DNA of 64,000 nucleotides from assembly GCF_021155775.2 (NCBI RefSeq), contig NC_060235.2:26452607-26516606 (forward strand), written 5' to 3'. The DNA is from Neodiprion pinetum. Lineage: Eukaryota > Arthropoda > Insecta > Hymenoptera > Diprionidae. Shown here piece after piece: positions 14,147-26,022 of the stretch. Each line of letters starts with the position of its first letter. Position 1 is the first letter of the stretch. The position numbers and the translations under genes are program-made. Below the pieces are notes generated by a model, which saw only the letters and a program-made list of their open reading frames with translations, searched no databases and was not told where the DNA came from.

Positions 14147-15620
14147 ATTGAAAAAACGTCGCTGTAAGATCACCGCCAGATTTAAACGTGATCCTGAACT
14201 CCGTACCTGGAAGAAATGGCCAAGGGGTGAGGACTGGTCCCTAACGACGTCCGGCTCCGTTGCTGCGAGCCCTCGGGTCACCATGGGATATGCCAATTTC
14301 GTGTATCTCAGATTTACCCTGGAGAGGACTTCGCTTCTCCTCGAGGTCCCTGGCGTGTAATCGAGGGGCAAGATCTCCGGGGACCTTTCGGGCGACGGAC
14401 CAACCTTCGGGTATAGTGCGCTTTTATTTTCTGACTCATCCTGCTGGCCATTCGTTCCTTCGTTCGTTCGTTATCGGATACACGATGCCCGTAGTGCAGT
14501 GCATCGCAGTCCAGCAGCCTACTTGTCGGATCCCTTCTCTCCGGCGATGGGTTCTCGATAAACGCCCGACGACTCCCTCGCGACATATCAAACAAACCAA
14601 CTATGCTGCCCCTGGCAATAATGTACTCACTGGCCCACCGACGCCCCCCTATGCTGCTTTCAAACAGTCACCACACCAACCTCTGACGTCTCATCTCGTG
14701 TTACGTGACGTCATCTAATATGTTTAGACGCATAAACGAATGGTGCATTTTAGAAATACGACGGACCTAGTTTCGTTTGATTTTCTGAGATGCATTAGAT
14801 TTGAATCTGCTCTGATTAAAGCCAAAAGAATATAGAAAATTGAAAGATCCGTTGGTGATTGGTAATCGTGGTTTTTTTTTGCCCTTCGGTCGTCGTACTT
14901 TTATCTCTTTAGTTAATTACTGCGGCAAATTGAAATGATCCCATGGTCGCATTCGGCGCCAATAACACTTGTCGTAAAATATGATTACGTATCTTTATAG
15001 ACCTATAATACGAATTTGTTCTCCATAAAATAATAGTGCCTACTTTGACGAAAACACAGATTTGTCTTAGGAAATTCCTGAGGGAATCACTTTATGAGTG
15101 AACGTCTACAAATGGGGAAAACAGCAGCAATAATCCGAGGAACTAGAGTTGATCAAACTATTCAAAACAATCACTGACACAATATAATCGTTCAAAGTGT
15201 CTGAAACTCATTTTAGCTAATTAATCATAAGCAGGCGCTAGATTTATACAAGTAAGGAATTGACTAGTTGTTAAGGAAATTGTTATATTGCTGTTATTCG
15301 TTTCGTAGCCATCTACGCCCGTGAACAAAAAGTCGCGTGTGAGGATCATTTGTGTACCTATTCTACGGAATTAGTCTCGAAAAATGTTATTCGTACGGTA
15401 AATGCTTCTTCTTTTCTCAAGTGTTCGAGGCCGTAAAAATTTTAACGAAATCGTACAGATCTATTGCTACAATGATAAATACGCTTGGATCACGAGTTCC
15501 AGGAAGCTGATTTACTGTTTGAAAAATAGTGCAGTTCTTTAGAAAATTCTTACCCCCTGACATACTTGTGAACATTGGACTTGACCATAACTATTCATAA
15601 AAAATTCCATCTTGTTCCAG
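14147..15620. other. Noncoding DNA upstream of first visible RYK exon
   Basis: No coding exon is recognised. A GC-richer part near 14200-14700 carries overlapping frames on both strands that look compositional. The end of the stretch supplies the polypyrimidine tract and AG acceptor of the exon starting at 15621. Confidence 0.5.
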
Positions 15621-15748
15621 GGCTTCAGGCCGAGCTTTACTACGTTCGCAGCGGTGTAATCAACGAGTATGCAATGACGTTCGTGGTCCCGGTACCGGCG
15701 CAGGTTCACAAGCTGCACTTTACATGGGAAAGTCTAGCAGGTAGACCG
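15621..15748 (+). CDS. RYK/Derailed exon: WIF domain, first part
   Basis: The acceptor is ...TTGTTCCAG and the donor is CCG|gtaagt. It enters after one base of a split codon and leaves at a codon boundary. It reads LQAELYYVRSGVINEYAMTF and on to FTWESLAGRP, the conserved core of the WIF ligand-binding domain in RYK proteins. Confidence 0.93.
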
Positions 15749-18700
15749 GTAAGTCGTTTGAAAACAATTGCACCGTACCTTCTAGCAAAATATGAACTGA
15801 TATTCTTTGTGGGCAGGTAAATGCACGTGTATGTACGGCTTGTCCCGGCCGTAACCATTCCGGGTAAAATGTATATATTTCAGCTCGTAAAGTGCAGCCG
15901 CGGTTGTGTACCCTTCGGTAATCATCCAAGCTGGCAAAACACTTCCAAGATTCGCCGTATGGTTACACGAGCGTATATAATTCCGACTCTCCGCTCCTTG
16001 CATCATTCGCGAGCCAGCAGACCGCGTGTATCCACTCTTATCGTTAACCCAGCCATCGAAGCGTGCGCGCAACTCTGCAACCCATTTCGTCCGCCCGTTC
16101 CGCAACCTGGTGAAGATGCTTACTGATGCGCGCTGCTTCCCAATGACGCAAAACGAATCGTATAAGAGTATCACGGAAAACCCGCTACTGTAGCAATCCG
16201 GAATCTGTTGATTGCGATGAGCTTGTGGAAAAGACGAAAGTGTGTTTTTCCCCCAAAGAATCACAGTATTGCTTCCGATGATCTCGGGAAATGATCGATG
16301 CACCTAGGTTCTTGGGATAGGAGAAGGAAGATCGAACGTAAGGAGATTAGCTGCAAGGTCTGTCCCCCTAATGCCCCTGATAACTCGTATTTACTTTGAA
16401 CCGGGAAACTTGAAGTTCATTGGGAACTCAGCTGTTGGACAACCTGAAAACGACCATAAGTAACTTTCTTGGAAAACTATGCACTGCGCTTATCCTCCGG
16501 AATAGTGAGGGGCGGGAGTCTTCGCTGAAGAATTACAGCTCTCAAGGAATGGCAGACTGTACGGGCCCCGAAATTCACGGCATGTGGCGTACCTCGCGGT
16601 GTTGGATTGACTCGTTCAGGAGGAGTTTAAAGAAATCCACAACCACCCGGGAGGGGACAAAGTATAGCCACGGCTTGAGCCTCCTTCGGGTTGACACGGA
16701 AGAGTGACGAGCTGCTCGAAGACATCTGTCAGACGTCTTGACTTAACGCACGCGGTCGGTGTCCCAAATAGCTTTAAAAGGCCCGAACACGCGATCCTCG
16801 GCTGGTTGACCAGTGGTATTGGTACCTGCGATACGCGCACACGGCGCACGATGCGAACACAGTCACTTTGACCGGAACTTGAATTATTTCGAACTGCAGA
16901 GCACGATGAGCGGTCGATTCGTCGCCAATTTTGCCAACAGCATTTAACGCTTGAGTTCCTCGCAGCTGAGCACCGATCTGTGCAACCGGATGTCCTTCTC
17001 TTTTTGTTTTCTTCACAAATCGTTCTAGACTATTGTGATCAGCGCGTACTCGTCGAGTTTATATATACGTATATACCTATAGAAGCGGAAATTGACCCGC
17101 TGGGACGGAGAAAAATAGAGGGCTGCAAGGATATTGCATTTGTATTGTATCAACATGAAAAATGAAGATGATTAAATTGGAAATTATCTCATCTCAAATT
17201 TCGATTGGTTTCCGAAGTCACATCATGCGTGTTCTCCTCATGAATTACTCACTCGATACTAAACTTAAAACTGTAATGTCTTTCGTTGTGGTGCGATTTT
17301 AGTTTCAACAAAACGCAGACGGATGATTTTCGGATTCCTTTGCACGAACAGCGGTTCAGAATAGACAAATTCTGGTTCGCGGTATTGTCTTATTTAACAC
17401 TAGAACTACCAGACCAGTCAAAATGACTCGTTTTACATGTTCACTTTAAAATCCCTACTTTGTGTCAAATTTTTTCAAATAAAAATTCAAATAAAGAAGA
17501 AATTCTGACGGCTGATCTGTATAAATTATATACGTTTTCAATTACTGTCAACCATTTTGATTCCAGCTACCTTATGCAATGTCGGTGAACATCAGCAACC
17601 CGTCGGCATTAACCAGTTCCTTGAACGTCTCTCAAGTTGGTGAAATTCCAATAGGCGGAGTGCAAACTTGGGCCTTGTCTCTAAACTGTGGGCCATACGA
17701 CGCTGAGGTTGATCTTGCGCTTCGCATCGACGTTTCGCGGTCTCGTTATAACACAACGAGCGTAGTTCTTCGCCGGAAGAAAATATGCCTGAAGGATAAC
17801 GGGTATCCCGGGCCGGAAGAAGTCCTCGTTGCTGCCCCCGGGTCCAGTTCCAGTGGCCAGATATTTTACGCCTCCATAGGCTGCGCTTGCGCCTTCGTTG
17901 CGGCCATATGTGTTCTCGTCGTCGCGTACTATGTGAGGGACAAGAAGACCCGAAGACATAGAGATCCTCTGCAGTAAGTAATCCTGAGAAACCTAAGGAT
18001 GTCGGAGAATTTTGTATCAGGAGAAAATTATTAAATTTCCGTTTCTAACATGGGAAAATCAAATTTTGCATTCTTTATGGGGAACGATTGTAATTTTCAT
18101 GCTAGAAATTTTACGTTCTCGAAACACTTTTCCTTAACTCGTTCATCCATTCGTTCTGGTAAACGAAGTTCGAAAAATTTTTTCGGTGGAATATTATGGG
18201 CCACTTTGGCAGTGTTTGGATAGGAGTGAAAATGGTTGGAACTTTTCGACCGATGATAAAGTAAACCGGCTTTTCATCTTTCGCCTCCAGAGAGTCACGG
18301 GGCCTCAGCTCTGCCTGCAGCGTAGAAAGGGGCGCGGGTGTTGGTCCAGCTCAGACCTTCTTACCTCCGGAAACACCCCCGCCTTTGTCGGCTGCTTCAA
18401 CCTCCAGTTACAGGAGATTGGACGACAGACCCAGCCGAGAACTGCACGAAAGGATCCAGGAGATAACCGTTCAAAGGTTTGTTAATGGTTTATGCGTAAG
18501 CTGTTGTGACGGGGTTCTCAAAGGTTCAGAAAATCTGGAAAATGTAGGGACATTTGTCTCAATATCCGGAATTCACAATAGTTTTTTTTCTCTGCCGAAT
18601 CTTATTCCGGCCTGTCACGATTCGTAAGTTACTGGATATTTCGATGTAATATCATTTTCTGAGCTGGCAATGTGATTGTAAAATTCACTCATTGTTAGGG

Positions 18701-21607
18701 TTCTAATTTCATGAATACTACTTTTATCACCGAAGTCCGAGTGCTTGACCACTTGCCACTTTGTATATATACGTCAGATTTCAAGCTTGTACGATTTCGT
18801 AAGATATCACACGGTTTCAAATACTTTATGGAATTTCGAAGTATTTTATAGAACTACAAAGATATTAGAGATTTCAAATGATTTCAGAAGATTTTATGGA
18901 ATTTCAAATGATTTCAAGAGGTTTCCAATAACTTCGCGTGATCTCATGAGTAATGTACACCGAGTTCCAAACGCGGTCAACCCCTCGCCAAAGTCCAAAG
19001 TATTTGTATTCTATCTCCAGAGCTCAATGTTACGTATCTTTCTTTAGAATATTTACGACAATGTCATGCACACATAGTTCCAACTCAGGGCGAAAAGTGC
19101 TTTCTCAACATGCGGACGTGAGTTAAGGACGATTTTTCACGTCACTGTAGAACCGCGTCGACGTAAAAGGTACAACGATCAACAGCTCGATGCCTGAAAT
19201 AAACTCTGTGCAGAGCTTCGGAACGCAATAGGTTGATCTATAGTCTTTACACGGAGTGAGGACGACGTGCACGTTGGTCTAATTTAGTCCGTTTCGAAAA
19301 TAAAGGGCTGCTTGATCGATGTCGATGATCCTCACTACGTGGAACAACTATTCGACCATCGACGCGTCCCCTGGTATGATTTATTCAATCAGTATTCCTT
19401 CCCATCTCAAGGTGCAGAGTTCGCCTACTGAGCATCGAACTTGAGGGCACTTTTGGTCGAGTATACAGGGGCAGCTATCACGAGGAAGGCGCTCAGGCGC
19501 CGAGGGACGTTCTCGTCAAAACTGCCGCCGAACACGCCTCTCAATCACAGGTGAATATCGAGTTCCAAAAATAAATAAAACGTAAGAAAGAATAGTAATG
19601 TGCCAAAGTTTGGGAGATCAAAATGAATCACCGTTCAAAATGAAGATAAAAAAATTTGCCTCAAATATAGAAGCGATCAAAACTATCTTGATTTACTAGC
19701 AGTGGCGAAGAAAATACCGAAAGAAAGATCGTCAACAGGGTCTCGAAATATTTGCAAATGTTTGTTCTTCTTTAATTTTTCAGAATTACCAGAAAAATGA
19801 AGGTAACATTAGGTACTTCTTTCAGGGTTATCCGTGAACTTGACTTCCTTCTCTCCTCAAAACTTTTCAAATCGAATCCGATTTAGCCGGATTGACTTAA
19901 ATCCGCTTTAAACGACAAAATACCGTTGCTCTTTGACAGGTCGCTTTGTTGCTTCGCGAGGGTTTGGCTTTATACGGACTCAGTCATTCGGCACTGCTCC
20001 CAGTCTTGGGTGTCTCCATTGAAGACAGAGGCGCGCCGTTCCTCTTGTATCCGCACACCGGCTACAGGAACATGAAGAGGTTTTTGGTCAGATGCAAATT
20101 GAGCAGCGAAGGCCCCCCCAGAGCTCTTACTACTCAGGGTGTTGTAGAGATGGCTCTACAGGCTGCCAAAGGTGCTCAGTACCTCCACAAGAAACGCCTC
20201 GTGCACAGAGACTTGGCCGCGAGAAACTGCGTGTGAGTATTTTCAATTTCTAACTATTTATGCGACGCCTTTGTTTTACGTCTATAGTTGAAACGCGTTT
20301 GTTGCGTATCTTTATCGTCTCACAAACCGATCAGCTTGTTCAATTAAGGATGCAAGTCGAAAACCCATATTTACTATTAATTTTGTTACGAAATAGTCGT
20401 AACTTAAGTATTTATCTTATTATTATACGCGTAAGTTACGAAGAGATATCTTTTAAAAGTGGATAAATGTAGAATACTGGAATCACACAGAGATTTTCTT
20501 TTTTCTTCGGGTGTCAATTCAATATTGCTATTTGTTGTTCATTATCAGTTTCGGTGCAATGTAGTAAAATTATATATTTCATGATGCCAACGTGATGGAG
20601 AAAAAGTGTCTGACTGTTAATGACTTTGTAGAAAAAGTCTTCTGAATAGAATGAGTCATCGTGGAGTGAAATCAAACTAATCATACCACATATTTATTCA
20701 TTTTTAAGTAAAATTATTTGATTAAATTTAAAACGAAACGTTGGTATCTCCAATTGTATCATCAAGCGCGAGGTTCGGCAAAAGTTTTTAAAAAATTTTT
20801 TATTTTTATTTCGCTCATCGGAAGTATAAACGCCTTAAAATTTATCATGATCCATTTTTCGAAATTTCAGAGTGGACGACGACTTGAGAGTCCAGATAAC
20901 GGACAACGCTTTGGCCAGAGATTTGTTTCCTCAGGATTACCATTGCCTGGGTGACAATGAAAACCGTCCGATCAAATGGCTAGCCATAGAAAGTCTGACA
21001 AACAAAACATTTACAACTGCTTCAGACGTGGTAAGATTTAAAAAGTCATAGTTCTAGTTAATGGAAATCACACCAAATCTGGTTACCAACTTATGACAAA
21101 AGATTATATTTTTTCCCAAACCCTTTAAAAACTCGTCATTTCATGTCGGCCCGCTTCCGAATTGGCCTGAAACGCGCTACTTTCAGCCTACTTTGCATGC
21201 ACGAAATGACGCGTTTCAAAAGGGGCGGACAGAAAGTATTTTGTACACCACGGGCGGAATGTGAAAAATCGCCTCCTAGCCGCCCTTGATACACGATATA
21301 CCATTTCTTTTCCCTGAAAGTTCCACTCCATGTGGGATAACGCGTATATTTATTTCAGTGGGCCTTTGGCGTTCTTCTATGGGAGTTGACCACCCTGGCA
21401 CAACAGCCGTACGTCGAAGTCGATCCCTTCGAAATGGCCGCGTACCTGAGGGACGGATACAGATTGGCGCAGCCGATAAATTGTCCGGATGAGCTTTTCG
21501 CCGTGATGGCATACTGCTGGGCGATGTCCGCTGACGAGAGGCCGACTTTCAGCCAGCTAATTGTGTGCCTGCAGGATTTTCACACGCAACTGACGAGATA
21601 CGTCTGA
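15621..21607 (+). CDS. RYK/Derailed-type Wnt receptor pseudokinase, 3' seven exons (N-terminus not found)
   Basis: RYK/Derailed receptors sit in the plasma membrane, bind Wnt5-type ligands through a WIF domain and act in axon guidance; this role is family knowledge. The seven exons are 15621-15748, 17567-17973, 18291-18476, 19418-19550, 19940-20232, 20871-21030 and 21359-21607. All have GT-AG borders and matching phases, giving about 518 residues. In order they encode most of the WIF domain (reading into LQAELYYV and LTWE-like FTWESLAGRP), the basic WIF end (LRRKKICLK), one membrane helix, a Ser/Pro-rich juxtamembrane linker and a kinase-like domain. The kinase part keeps the Gly loop (EGTFGRVY), the Lys (VLVKTA) and HRDLAARN, but DFG is replaced by DNA (20902-20910), the hallmark of the RYK family. 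The protein ends in RYV. The exon(s) for the signal peptide and WIF start are missing; the first visible exon enters in phase 1. It could be the derailed or the doughnut paralogue. Confidence 0.93.
15749..17566 (+). other. RYK intron, 1.8 kb
   Basis: It begins gtaagt and ends ttccag. I see no exon inside. The AT-poor parts near 15800-16300 and 16500-16900 have overlapping frames on both strands but no supported exon. Confidence 0.8.
17567..17973 (+). CDS. RYK/Derailed exon: WIF end, stalk and membrane helix
   Basis: It continues LPYAMSVNISNP directly from the previous exon in phase. It covers the second half of the WIF domain, a basic stretch RRKK just before CLK, a Gly/Ser stalk, and a hydrophobic helix (about IFYASIGC to VVAYYV). 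The cytoplasmic stop-transfer residues KKTRRHR follow. The donor gtaagt starts at 17974, leaving phase 2. Confidence 0.93.
18291..18476 (+). CDS. RYK/Derailed exon: juxtamembrane linker
   Basis: The acceptor is ...TTCGCCTCCAG and the donor is AAG|gttt. In phase it gives a Ser/Pro-rich linker with PPETPPPLSAAS and ends ELHERIQEITVQR, the segment that precedes the kinase-like domain in this family. The plus-one reading frame is also open but does not match the family. Confidence 0.9.
18477..19417 (+). other. RYK intron, 0.94 kb, with a degenerate tandem repeat
   Basis: No exon is seen. Near 18825-18935 a loosely repeated motif (ATTTCAAATGATTTCA and variants) makes a degenerate short tandem repeat. 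Confidence 0.75.
19418..19550 (+). CDS. RYK/Derailed exon: kinase-like N-lobe start
   Basis: It follows acceptor GGTGCAG. It encodes VRLLSIELEGTFGRVYRG, with the glycine loop at 19446-19457, and the conserved lysine of VLVK at 19518-19520. It ends at a codon boundary before gtgaat. Confidence 0.93.
19940..20232 (+). CDS. RYK/Derailed exon: kinase-like middle, HRD loop
   Basis: It encodes the N-lobe helices and the start of the C-lobe, ending in VHRDLAARNC (20201-20230), the catalytic-loop motif. The donor is GT|gtgagt, phase 2. Confidence 0.94.
20233..20870 (+). other. RYK intron, 0.64 kb
   Basis: It is AT-rich between gtgagt and ttcag. No internal feature is seen. Confidence 0.8.
20871..21030 (+). 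CDS. RYK/Derailed exon: altered activation segment (DNA motif)
   Basis: It encodes VDDDLRVQITDNALARD. The magnesium-binding DFG of active kinases is replaced by DNA at 20902-20910, as in other RYK proteins. WLAIESL follows in the place of the APE region. It ends in ASDV before gtaaga. Confidence 0.94.
21359..21607 (+). CDS. RYK/Derailed terminal exon: kinase-like C-lobe
   Basis: It starts WAFGVLLWEL, completing DVWAFGVLLWEL across the junction. It has CW...ERPTFSQL typical of the tyrosine-kinase C-lobe and ends HTQLTRYV then TGA at 21605-21607. The terminal RYV could be a PDZ ligand; this is inference. Confidence 0.94.
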   Translation, partial: WAFGVLLWELTTLAQQPYVEVDPFEMAAYLRDGYRLAQPINCPDELFAVMAYCWAMSADERPTFSQLIVCLQDFHTQLTRYV

Positions 21608-22886
21608 GTTGACAACGAAGGGGGAAATAGGAGAGTTGAAAAACGCAGAAGAATAAAACGAAAACAATAATCAATAACAAATGTACAAATTTAGTTTGAT
21701 TCCGAGAAATCTCAACACGTATTGCTGTATGATCTATATATCTGTAAATATTTTTTTTCGACTAGTGTCTGTTGTAATTTTATAACGAATAACTAATTGC
21801 CGGGTCTACTTTAAGGGGCGAAGAAGTCCAGATCTGATTATCAGCTTGCCGGGCGTCAATTGACCCTGAAACTCAGGGTTAAATCGAAGAATGTCTAAGT
21901 TATCGAGAAAACGTCCAAGAATGTGTCGGTAAAATCGAAAGTCGTGAATAAACGATAGACGATAGATGTCACGATTAAAGTCGGGTGTGTAGAGTTCCAG
22001 TTTTGTGTTGTCTTTCTGTACATACGAACCACAGTGAAGTTCAGTTTTAAATCGAAAGTGACAATGATTCGCGGTTGTTATACTTAATTTAGAATTGTAA
22101 CATAACTAAACGAGATTAAAGAGACTAAACAAGTATACAGTATGCTCATATTCTTCCAAAATTTTCCGCGAACTATTATACTTGAAGGGAAATACTAACA
22201 ATAAAAGACGGTATTCCTAAAGAAAGGAATTTGAGACGGATTGGAACATTGACTTTCAAGTTTCAGTTGACGCTCTGGTCTCGATGCGATCAGAGAGAAA
22301 ACAATTCTTCGTTGATTGTAACTATCGCTACGCTTACGTGCGCAGAATTGTATGCAACTGACTATTAAATTCCGTATCGATCATTATTTGACAACACGTT
22401 GAAAGTCCAAGGCCACGATTTTCACGCGATGAGAAAAGATAAGTTATGTTACAGGGGGAAAAAAATTAGCAAAAGATTGACTGCGATCAAGTTACTAAAG
22501 CAAATTCGGTGCCCGTGAATTATAAGCATACCTATGATATACGTATACGTAATTAAATTAAGGAAAAGAAAGAAAAGATTTTTGCTGTTGGCAATTCATC
22601 ACTGCCAATATTTTGCAAATTTATTTTATTATTCCTGAAATTTGAAGAGAGTAGATAATAAAAGAAAATATACAGTTAAGACTAGATTACAGATGTGTAT
22701 ATGAGAATTTTGTATACCGCTTTGCTCGTGAAAAAAAAAAATGAAAAAAAACTATGAACGTTCGATGTGCCAATTTTTGTATTTTTGTATATATTTATTA
22801 TAACCTAAATACCTTTGTAAATAGATAAATACATACTATAACTTTACATGTACTAAACAACATAACTACACGATGATTACAATAAA
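21608..22886 (+). other. Probable 3' UTR of the RYK-type gene
   Basis: This is AT-rich noncoding sequence after the stop. AATAAA signals lie at 21652-21657 and 21945-21950, and a stronger candidate at 22881-22886 is followed by a GT-rich stretch. Which one is used is unknown. Confidence 0.5.
22881..22886 (+). terminator. Candidate polyadenylation signal for RYK-type gene
   Basis: AATAAA is followed within 30 bases by T/G-rich sequence (TGTCATTGTCTCTGT). It is the last strong signal downstream of the stop codon. An earlier AATAAA at 21652 could give a short 3' UTR. Confidence 0.4.
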
Positions 22887-25682
22887 CGTGTCATTGTCTC
22901 TGTAACCCGCGTCATTCTTCTGTTTGGTTTTATTTAGTTAACCTGAATAATTATTCGCATAAGTTAATAAGATTTTCTTACAATATTCTAGTAATAACTA
23001 CTGAAAAATAACTCACGCACTTGAAGATAAAATAGCTCGAAAAAAGGACGTTCACGAAGGAATCATTCGTCAAGCTATGAAATATGTCTTGTCTGAGCTC
23101 CCAACCCTGTAATTCATATCTAGTGGGCGGGTTGGGTAACGAAATTAATGGTGTTTCGGTGACGTCTTGTTTAAAATGACAAATGACAAACGTTCTTTGA
23201 AATCGGATATCAAACGAAATTTATTCTCAAAAGGATCGTGACATCTGCAGCCGAGTTAAAAATGAGAAGGGACCTGGCACATGCTTCATTTTCTCGTTTT
23301 CTTTTTTTCGGTACCTTTTCTATTTCCTTAGACGTGATGCCGCATGGTGCTTCAATGTGGTGATCATTTGAAAATTAATTCCTGGTTTGATATGCGTTAC
23401 AATTGCGAACTTGAAATTAATTGTTACGAATTTTCAGGTGAAAACCAAAAGGAGGAAATTCATACGCCACAAACTGCGGGTGAAAAATGAGAAAAGGTTA
23501 GTAAAAAATGAGTCGTAGTCTTGCTGCACACTTTGTTGTTCTCAATAAATCAAATCACCTTGAAGCACCTATGTAGGAATTCTTAAATTTTAATATTGAA
23601 TTAGAAGCAACGTGTATTATTGTATACTCGATCAAACTTTTGTTAGCAAATGTCAGTTTTGCACAATTTTCGTAAATAAGAGAATCCATTCAATAATAAT
23701 ATTCCGAAGAACCTAAGTTTTGGTTTTGAGAAAGTCCTGGGAAAGTTCAAAAGCACTGTGTGTCGATTGATTGAACACGTTTTTATGACGTTGCGGTAAA
23801 ACCCTTGAACAGTTTCAGGCAATTTTCGCAGCTCAGAAATATGATAATTTATTAAATCATAAATTTGCGGATATCCCATGATGAAATTCATAAAAACTTT
23901 TCATTTTTAGGCAACTGATCTCCGAAAGGCCACTACTCATAGAAATAAGAGGGAGCTTTCGAAGCATGAATTAAATCACCTAACGCACAACACGTTGATT
24001 TTCAAAGAATGCGATAAACGCGTCGGTGGTTCCCATGTTTAGAAATCGTACAGTGAGCAATTACGGCTTGTGATGTGTTTACTTCTGCATGAAACGGCCA
24101 TCGATCTATGGACATATTCGAGCCGTCATTACCAGCTGTCATTTTGCCAATGCTTATGGCATCGATTAGTCACGGAACATTAGCCACAGTTCTTTATCAA
24201 CTAGGCCCCTCTGCAATTCATAGGCCTTGGGAACGACCCGGCCAACAGGAAGTTCGAACGTGTGAAAAACCTACACCGCTGTTCCACTGTCAGATATATG
24301 TATAACAGTTAGTTAGGATACTTTTTAGGGAATTTCACGTATCTCTTTGAAAACACCATTGAGGATATATGTATGCCGCGTCGATAAAGTCAAATAATTT
24401 AATTGAAAAGGCTAGTTCTTGATTGTCTTTTATATCAGTTTGCTAAAACAGAAACATCGGTGGTCTAATTTTTATTAATTGATATACATTAATATTAATC
24501 TTTATACATAAAGAACTGCCAGACAATATATTTTTGTTTACATTTTTCGTCTTGTAAATATGCGAAGGAATGAAAAATAAATCGTGATCAATTCTCTGTG
24601 TAAAGAAGTAGACATTTTGTTTATATCCCTGGAATATTTATTCCGAGGAAGAACAAAGGTTTAATTAGAAAATGCGATAAGATTTTTAAATGTTTTCCTC
24701 GTAAACGGTACAAAACATGAAGGTTTAAACATTGGAGGATATTCCGATATCAATGTACACTGCACATATCCAAGTTGTAGCCGGATCGAAATTTCGACCT
24801 ATTTCAAAAAGCTGATCGAAGGTTGCTGGATCAGCCCAAATTTCGTAAACACGAGAAACCTTTTTAGACCTATCAACACCTGCAGTGAACGGCTGAACTG
24901 ACATTCAAGTGACTGTCAAATTGAGAATATCAATCGATTGACATTGAAACGAAACAACGCATGATGTAAGAAGCAGATAGACACACGCGTGTCGCTTCTT
25001 GGAACAAATCACGGGGACTCAGCCCCAAGCGGGTCAATTATATGGGACCCAGAACGTGGCCGTTGGCATGAGGTACGAAGTACAATGTACAAAGCTGCAT
25101 ATAACGATGAGATGGAAGAGGAGCGGTCATCGAACGCGGCTATCGGAACGTGACTCCAATTTGTGGCCGAGGTTCTGCGGTCATTTTATCTCCAAAAAAT
25201 AAACATAATCCATATCCGCAGGCGGCGACCGATGCGATACACTTCAATGTGTATTATAATATGAGTAAGTACAGGTGATGCCCAAGGTGAATGTTGATTT
25301 TCACTTCTACCATTGACTTAAGTATCTCGTTGATATTTTTTGCCCGAAAATAGCCGTCGTATACTTCAGACTGTACGTAAAGTCTAACGCGAGTCTCACG
25401 AATGTTTAACAATATTCCCACGAACTTGTACCCGTTTACTCTAAGAAATTGATTTTACGTATCGTAGCCTTTGGACTCTGGCAGTAAAAAGTTCAGGTAC
25501 TCCGAGCAAATTTGTCCATTAACTGACATAGAGATCTCGGATGCGGATCACTTCAGTCGATTTTATACATTATGTTGCGATATGAAGTTGTAAACTTGAT
25601 TAAACGCGAGAGGAGAGGTTCTATAAAGAAACGTTGCACACGTTGTATAGATGCGTGAACCGCGAACAGAAAATAAACTTTA
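22887..25682. other. Intergenic, no gene recognised
   Basis: AT-rich sequence with no supported coding exon, RNA gene or transposon ends seen. Confidence 0.6.
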
Positions 25683-26022
25683 CTTAAGTGCGGGGTGGGG
25701 TAGGGTGGGGTAGGGTCCTGGGGATGGTAAGAGGTGTAGGAGGTGATTGGAGGTAGTAGGGGATGTTAGGAGGTGTTCGGAAGTGGTTGGACAGGGTAGG
25801 AGGTGTTTGGAGGTGGATGAAGGGGGTAGGAGGTGTTTGGTGGTGGTCGAGGAGGATGAAGGTGGTCGGAGGTGGAAGGAGGTAGTTGGGGTGGTTCGAA
25901 AACTCTGGTTTCGAACTTCAATACTGTGTATGATATAACATTATGTATAATGATTTTAGTTTTCACATTTCAGACAAGAAATACGCACTTTATCTTTCCT
26001 GCCGATCCCAGACTCAAGCTAC
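25683..26022 (-). repeat. Decayed fragment of the palindrome repeat family
   Basis: 25683-25895 is a G-rich minisatellite built on GGAGGTGTTTGGAGGTGG-like units. 25896-26022 (GGTTTCGAAC, TATGATATAA, TTTTAGTTTTCACATTTCA, AAGAAATACGCACTTTATC, then TTCC/ATCCCAGACTCAAGC) matches with substitutions the segment at 35222-35376 in the right arm of the large palindrome. It is therefore an older dispersed copy of that repeat family. Confidence 0.8.

Noticed and set aside
17388..17450. TTAACACTAGAACTACC followed by AT-rich sequence, looking like a piggyBac-type terminus
   Set aside because: I found no matching inverted end or second TTAA nearby, so one end alone is not enough to call an element.
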